NCBI GenBank assembly: GCA_023413185.1
Contig: JAEZQD010000127.1
Coordinates: forward strand, 1-8,044
Reading direction: 5' to 3'
Origin: Bacillota bacterium
GTDB lineage: Bacteria > Bacillota > Clostridia > Oscillospirales > Ruminococcaceae
Length of the DNA stretch: 8,044 nt
The notes under the pieces were generated by a model, which did no database searches, was not told where the DNA came from, and saw only the letters and a program-made list of their open reading frames with translations. Positions 5,437 to 8,044 of this stretch are shown here, in pieces (within the stretch, counting starts at the first letter, position 1; each line of letters opens with the position of its first letter). A program made the position numbers and the translations under genes.

Positions 5437-7741
5437 CAGCCGTGCGAGAAGCCTGTATCTTCACACGCTAAAATCCAGCATCGGGCTGATGGTCGCATTC
5501 TTTCTGCTTTTGTTCTTATCGGGACCGCTGCCGTTTGTCATCCAGAGCCTAAACCGTTTGGCGCGGCAAAGGACCGAAGCGGTGGACTTGATGTTCTCAA
5601 GCTACGAAACCGATATATACAGCGCGGGCAACTTCGCGTTATTCTTATTCGTCGCCCTTGTCGGCGCGCTCGTGGTAGGGCTGATAGTCAGCTCGTATAT
5701 GCACAACCGTCAGGCGGTGGATATGTTCGGTGCGCTGCCCATCAAACGCGAGCGGCTACTGCTGAGCAAGCTGCTGGGCGGGCTGACCGTTGTGCTCATC
5801 CCGTACCTGATTAACGTCGCCATCCTGTTTGCGGCGCAGGGCATTTTACAAGCGTACGACAACAGCTTTTTGCTGTGGACGGTAGACCTAACCTCCTTTT
5901 TTGTGTACGCCGCGGCGGTTCTGTGCATCACGGTGTTCTGCGCGGTAAACACCGGGACGGTGTTTGACACCGCAATGTTTACGCTGACGCTGTGCGGCGC
6001 GCCGAGCATCGTGCTGCTGCTCAATAGAATCTTTCTTTCAATGTCATTGATAGGGTATTCATCTACCTCGATGCTCGACGATTTAATCCTTAACCTGTCG
6101 CCCGTTATCGCGCCGTTTGTCAAGCTAATGAGCGGGGGAAGTGTATTGGATGGAAAATACACCATAATCAGCCTTGTAATCTGGCCGATTGCGACGGCGC
6201 TCATCGCCTTTTTCGCGCTTGTACTGTATAGGCGGCGCGACAACGAGGTTGCAGGAACCTCCCGTTCCGGCGGAGCGATACAGCTTATCACAAAGCTGTT
6301 GGGAGCTGACATTGCGGGCATCTTGATTGCGCTGTTGTTCTCGCAAACCCTTGCAAACAACTGGATTACTGCCACACTGGGCTTTTTGCTGGGCGCGTTT
6401 GTGGCATACTTTATCATCGAGGCAATCCTCGCGCGCGGGTTTAAGACGTTTGGCAGAATGCTTTTGCAGTTTGCGTGCGTCGCCGCGGCTATTCTGGTGT
6501 ACACCGGCGTGTTATACACCGGCGGGCTTGGGTATTCTAAGCGCGTGCCCGATCTTTCAAAGGTCGAACGTGTTACCATCAGCTATGGCGGCGCGGGAGA
6601 CAACATATATTTAAAATACATCCCCATGACCAGTGACATGGATGACTATTACAACAGAAGCTACGCCGATTCAGAGGTGATTGCGCAGGTGCTCAAGGTG
6701 CACGAAGCGATTACACTGGGAGCGGGCTTTAAGGAAATCAACGCCCCAGACTATGACGCGGCGTCGCTGTCCCAAAAAGGATTGCTCAATAACTCATCCA
6801 ATATTACCTATACGCTGAAAAACGGCAAGACGGTTACACGCGCCTTCTCCAAAACCCCGATAGAGGCAAGGGAGCAGCTGTACGCGCTTGACGGCATCGC
6901 CGAGTTTAGGGCAAAAAACAGCCCGTTTGCCTATCTCAGGGCACAGGATATCGCATCGATATCCCGTACCGACATGACCCTTACGTCTATACAAGCCGCA
7001 ACTTCACTGACGCAGGCGCAGGCGCAGGCGCTGCTGAGTGCACTGCAGGAGGATGTCGTCAATACAACCCAAGAACAGCTGCTGTCTCCGCCAGAGCGCG
7101 AGCTGTTTACCCTACAGATGAATCTGCGCTACCTTGACCCAAATGTGAGTGTCGCAATACCCGAAGGCACGGGCACGAGCTATGTGGAGGATGTGGTTAC
7201 GCAACGCATCTATCCCTGGAACACCAACATGCTTGAAGTGCTGCGCGATATCGGCTGGCAGATTGATGCCGCGCCCGACACAAGCGGCATAACCGGTGCG
7301 TACCTTGTCTCCTATGGTACTTCCGGCTCATGGATGAGCTATGGCTCATATACCACCGAACAACTGGGCGGTGTGATAAGTGCAAGCGATTATGGTGTTT
7401 CGGTACAGGAACTTTTCTTTGAGGCGCAATACAGTAAGAACGATGACGATGCCAGGTATTACAAGGAATACGCCGTGGAAACTGAGGGTTCACCGCTGAA
7501 TGACGAGATGGTTGCGTTTTTAAACGGGTATCGAATCACCGACGCCGCCCAGATCGCACAGCTCGAGCGGGCGAGCGTATCCCGATACAATGCAAAAGCG
7601 GGTGAAAAGTTCTACATTGTGGCGTTTGAAAACGCGTATGGGGCAGATGACATAGGCAATATGGCACAGACATTGTCGGTGTATCTCATCCCCGAATCTG
7701 GCGCACCCGAGTTTATACGGTCGCTAAAGGCAATAATGTAA
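5411..7741 (+). CDS. Large ABC-2 type permease with C-terminal soluble domain
   Basis: The protein has 776 residues. The first 371 or so hold eight or nine likely membrane helices at about 23-45, 74-97, 122-143, 160-180, 186-206, 250-273, 298-315, 317-340 and 351-371. Between helices 2 and 3, HNRQAVDMFGALPIKRERLLLSKLLGG is the amphipathic coupling segment expected to touch the ATPase. Residues from about 375 to 776 have no membrane helix and are polar, with several possible beta strands; they probably lie outside the cell after the last helix. Simple ABC-2 permeases are commonly 250-400 residues, so about half this protein is extra. Similar long permeases exist in Bacillota, sometimes with a named domain of unknown function at the end (DUF6449 is one candidate, unchecked). 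It overlaps the ATPase gene by 26 bases and is followed by the operon terminator. No partner permease is present, so it may act as a homodimer. Confidence 0.9.
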   Translation: MTSASLSTNSRARSLYLHTLKSSIGLMVAFFLLLFLSGPLPFVIQSLNRLARQRTEAVDLMFSSYETDIYSAGNFALFLFVALVGALVVGLIVSSYMHNRQAVDMFGALPIKRERLLLSKLLGGLTVVLIPYLINVAILFAAQGILQAYDNSFLLWTVDLTSFFVYAAAVLCITVFCAVNTGTVFDTAMFTLTLCGAPSIVLLLNRIFLSMSLIGYSSTSMLDDLILNLSPVIAPFVKLMSGGSVLDGKYTIISLVIWPIATALIAFFALVLYRRRDNEVAGTSRSGGAIQLITKLLGADIAGILIALLFSQTLANNWITATLGFLLGAFVAYFIIEAILARGFKTFGRMLLQFACVAAAILVYTGVLYTGGLGYSKRVPDLSKVERVTISYGGAGDNIYLKYIPMTSDMDDYYNRSYADSEVIAQVLKVHEAITLGAGFKEINAPDYDAASLSQKGLLNNSSNITYTLKNGKTVTRAFSKTPIEAREQLYALDGIAEFRAKNSPFAYLRAQDIASISRTDMTLTSIQAATSLTQAQAQALLSALQEDVVNTTQEQLLSPPERELFTLQMNLRYLDPNVSVAIPEGTGTSYVEDVVTQRIYPWNTNMLEVLRDIGWQIDAAPDTSGITGAYLVSYGTSGSWMSYGSYTTEQLGGVISASDYGVSVQELFFEAQYSKNDDDARYYKEYAVETEGSPLNDEMVAFLNGYRITDAAQIAQLERASVSRYNAKAGEKFYIVAFENAYGADDIGNMAQTLSVYLIPESGAPEFIRSLKAIM
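7013..7030 (+). repeat. Three tandem CAGGCG hexamers inside the permease gene
   Basis: Three consecutive copies encode the alternating stretch QAQAQA in the C-terminal domain. The array stays in frame, so gain or loss of units would only lengthen or shorten this stretch. Confidence 0.7.
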
Positions 7742-7771
7742 CGCTTTTTTGGCGGCACAACGGCAAAATAG

Positions 7772-7812
7772 AAATCGAGGTGCGATTTAGATAAAATCAC
7801 ACCTCGATTTTT
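7772..7812 (+). terminator. Intrinsic terminator of the regulator-exporter operon
   Basis: AAATCGAGGTG (7772-7782) pairs perfectly with CACCTCGATTT (7800-7810). After one C-A mismatch, the stem continues with GATTT/AAATC around an AGATA loop. A run of five T (7808-7812) closes it on the plus strand. The matching A run at the 5' side would allow weaker action on the other strand. Confidence 0.92.
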
Positions 7813-7872
7813 GTGAGTTTAGACTGTAACATTTTTGCCATCAAAACAGTTTATATAAGTGGGGACAAGTTT

Positions 7873-7958
7873 TATAGTCAATAAACTTGAAAACAGTCCC
7901 TGTTTTCAAGCGGCAGGTACTTCCCGCCGCACGCCGGATGGCGTGTTTATTGACTATA
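7873..7958. repeat. Structured repeat module 1: 14-bp outer stem enclosing three contiguous hairpins
   Basis: The outer stem is TATAGTCAATAAAC (7873-7886) with GTTTATTGACTATA (7945-7958), perfect over 14 pairs. Inside, hairpin 1 pairs 7887-7896 with 7900-7909 (TTGAAAACAG, ten pairs, TCC loop). Hairpin 2 pairs 7910-7917 with 7923-7930 (GCGGCAGG, seven pairs and one A-C mismatch, TACTT loop). Hairpin 3 pairs 7931-7935 with 7940-7944 (ACGCC, five pairs, GGAT loop). No base is left over between any two stems, so the fold is an exact four-way junction. There is no T run after the outer stem, so it is not an ordinary terminator. Confidence 0.85.
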
Positions 7959-8044
7959 GACTCCACAAACCGCCCACATTTGTGGGCGCCGCACGGTTTT
8001 TCGTGCGGTTCAAAACGGTTTCGTTTTGAAGTTTGCTGAGTATA
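7955..8044. repeat. Structured repeat module 2: second three-hairpin cloverleaf, inverted relative to module 1
   Basis: Three hairpins follow one another without spacers. CGCCCAC pairs at 7971-7977/7982-7988 with an ATTT loop. CCGCACG pairs at 7989-7995/8002-8008 with a GTTTTT loop. TTCAAAACG pairs at 8009-8017/8022-8030 with a GTTT loop. The closing stem is imperfect: CAAAC (7966-7970) with GTTTG (8031-8035), a 2x2 mismatch, CTC with GAG, then TATA with TATA. TATA at 7955-7958 is shared with module 1. Read in reverse complement, the hairpin order (TTCAAAAC, then GC-rich, then GC-rich) matches module 1. The window ends exactly at the closing TATA, so further modules may lie beyond. Confidence 0.75.

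Noticed and set aside
5710..6579. 289-codon reverse-strand frame inside the permease gene
   Set aside because: It is antisense to conserved membrane helices, has no promoter or ribosome site, and its serine-rich composition is an expected shadow of the forward frame.
7820..7853. Imperfect inverted repeat TAGACTGT...ACAGTTTA
   Set aside because: Eight pairs with a wobble and an 18-base loop is within what chance gives in A+T-rich DNA. It adjoins the repeat modules but does not fit their design.
7873..8044. tRNA or CRISPR array in the terminal structured region
   Set aside because: The cloverleaf-like fold lacks the conserved TTC/GG tRNA positions, anticodon geometry and a 7-bp acceptor stem. 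There are no equal repeats with unique spacers, so it is not a CRISPR array.

Overview
The window looks like chromosome from a Clostridia-type Bacillota, perhaps the Oscillospiraceae. The evidence is a GntR/YtrA-type regulator driving an ABC-2 exporter operon, consensus-like sigma-A promoters, Shine-Dalgarno-led starts with GTG alternatives, and moderately high G+C coding sequence. This placement is an inference from gene content; no rRNA or tRNA is present to fix it.

Layout. Positions 1-1361 hold the C-terminal two thirds of an elongation factor G-like GTPase cut by the window edge, closed by a strong terminator. A good promoter then drives a four-helix membrane protein of unknown function (1539-2276). 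Positions about 2277-3847 form an A+T-rich island unlike its surroundings. It carries a cytoplasmic-looking serine hydrolase of the beta-lactamase fold with its own promoter, then the decayed start of a transposase, probably ISL3 family, and one terminal-repeat-like end. Immediately after it stands a G+C-rich terminator that may once have served the membrane protein gene.

Positions 3913-7812 form one compact operon. It has a perfect TTGACA-N17-TATAAT promoter, an inverted-repeat operator over the expected start site, a leader hairpin against the ribosome binding site, a YtrA-type repressor, a 39-codon translationally coupled small ORF, an ABC ATPase, and a 776-residue permease with a large C-terminal soluble domain. 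It ends in a strong intrinsic terminator. All four reading frames overlap or abut. The expected logic is that the repressor shuts off its own operon and an envelope signal relieves it, but the inducer and the substrate cannot be read from the sequence.

The last 172 bases (7873-8044) are the most unusual part. Two adjoining DNA modules each fold on paper into an outer stem enclosing three hairpins set end to end with no unpaired base between them, which is an exact four-way-junction design. The two modules are in inverted orientation, and the outer ends of the pair are themselves inverted repeats. This looks like a structured intergenic repeat or small non-autonomous mobile element.
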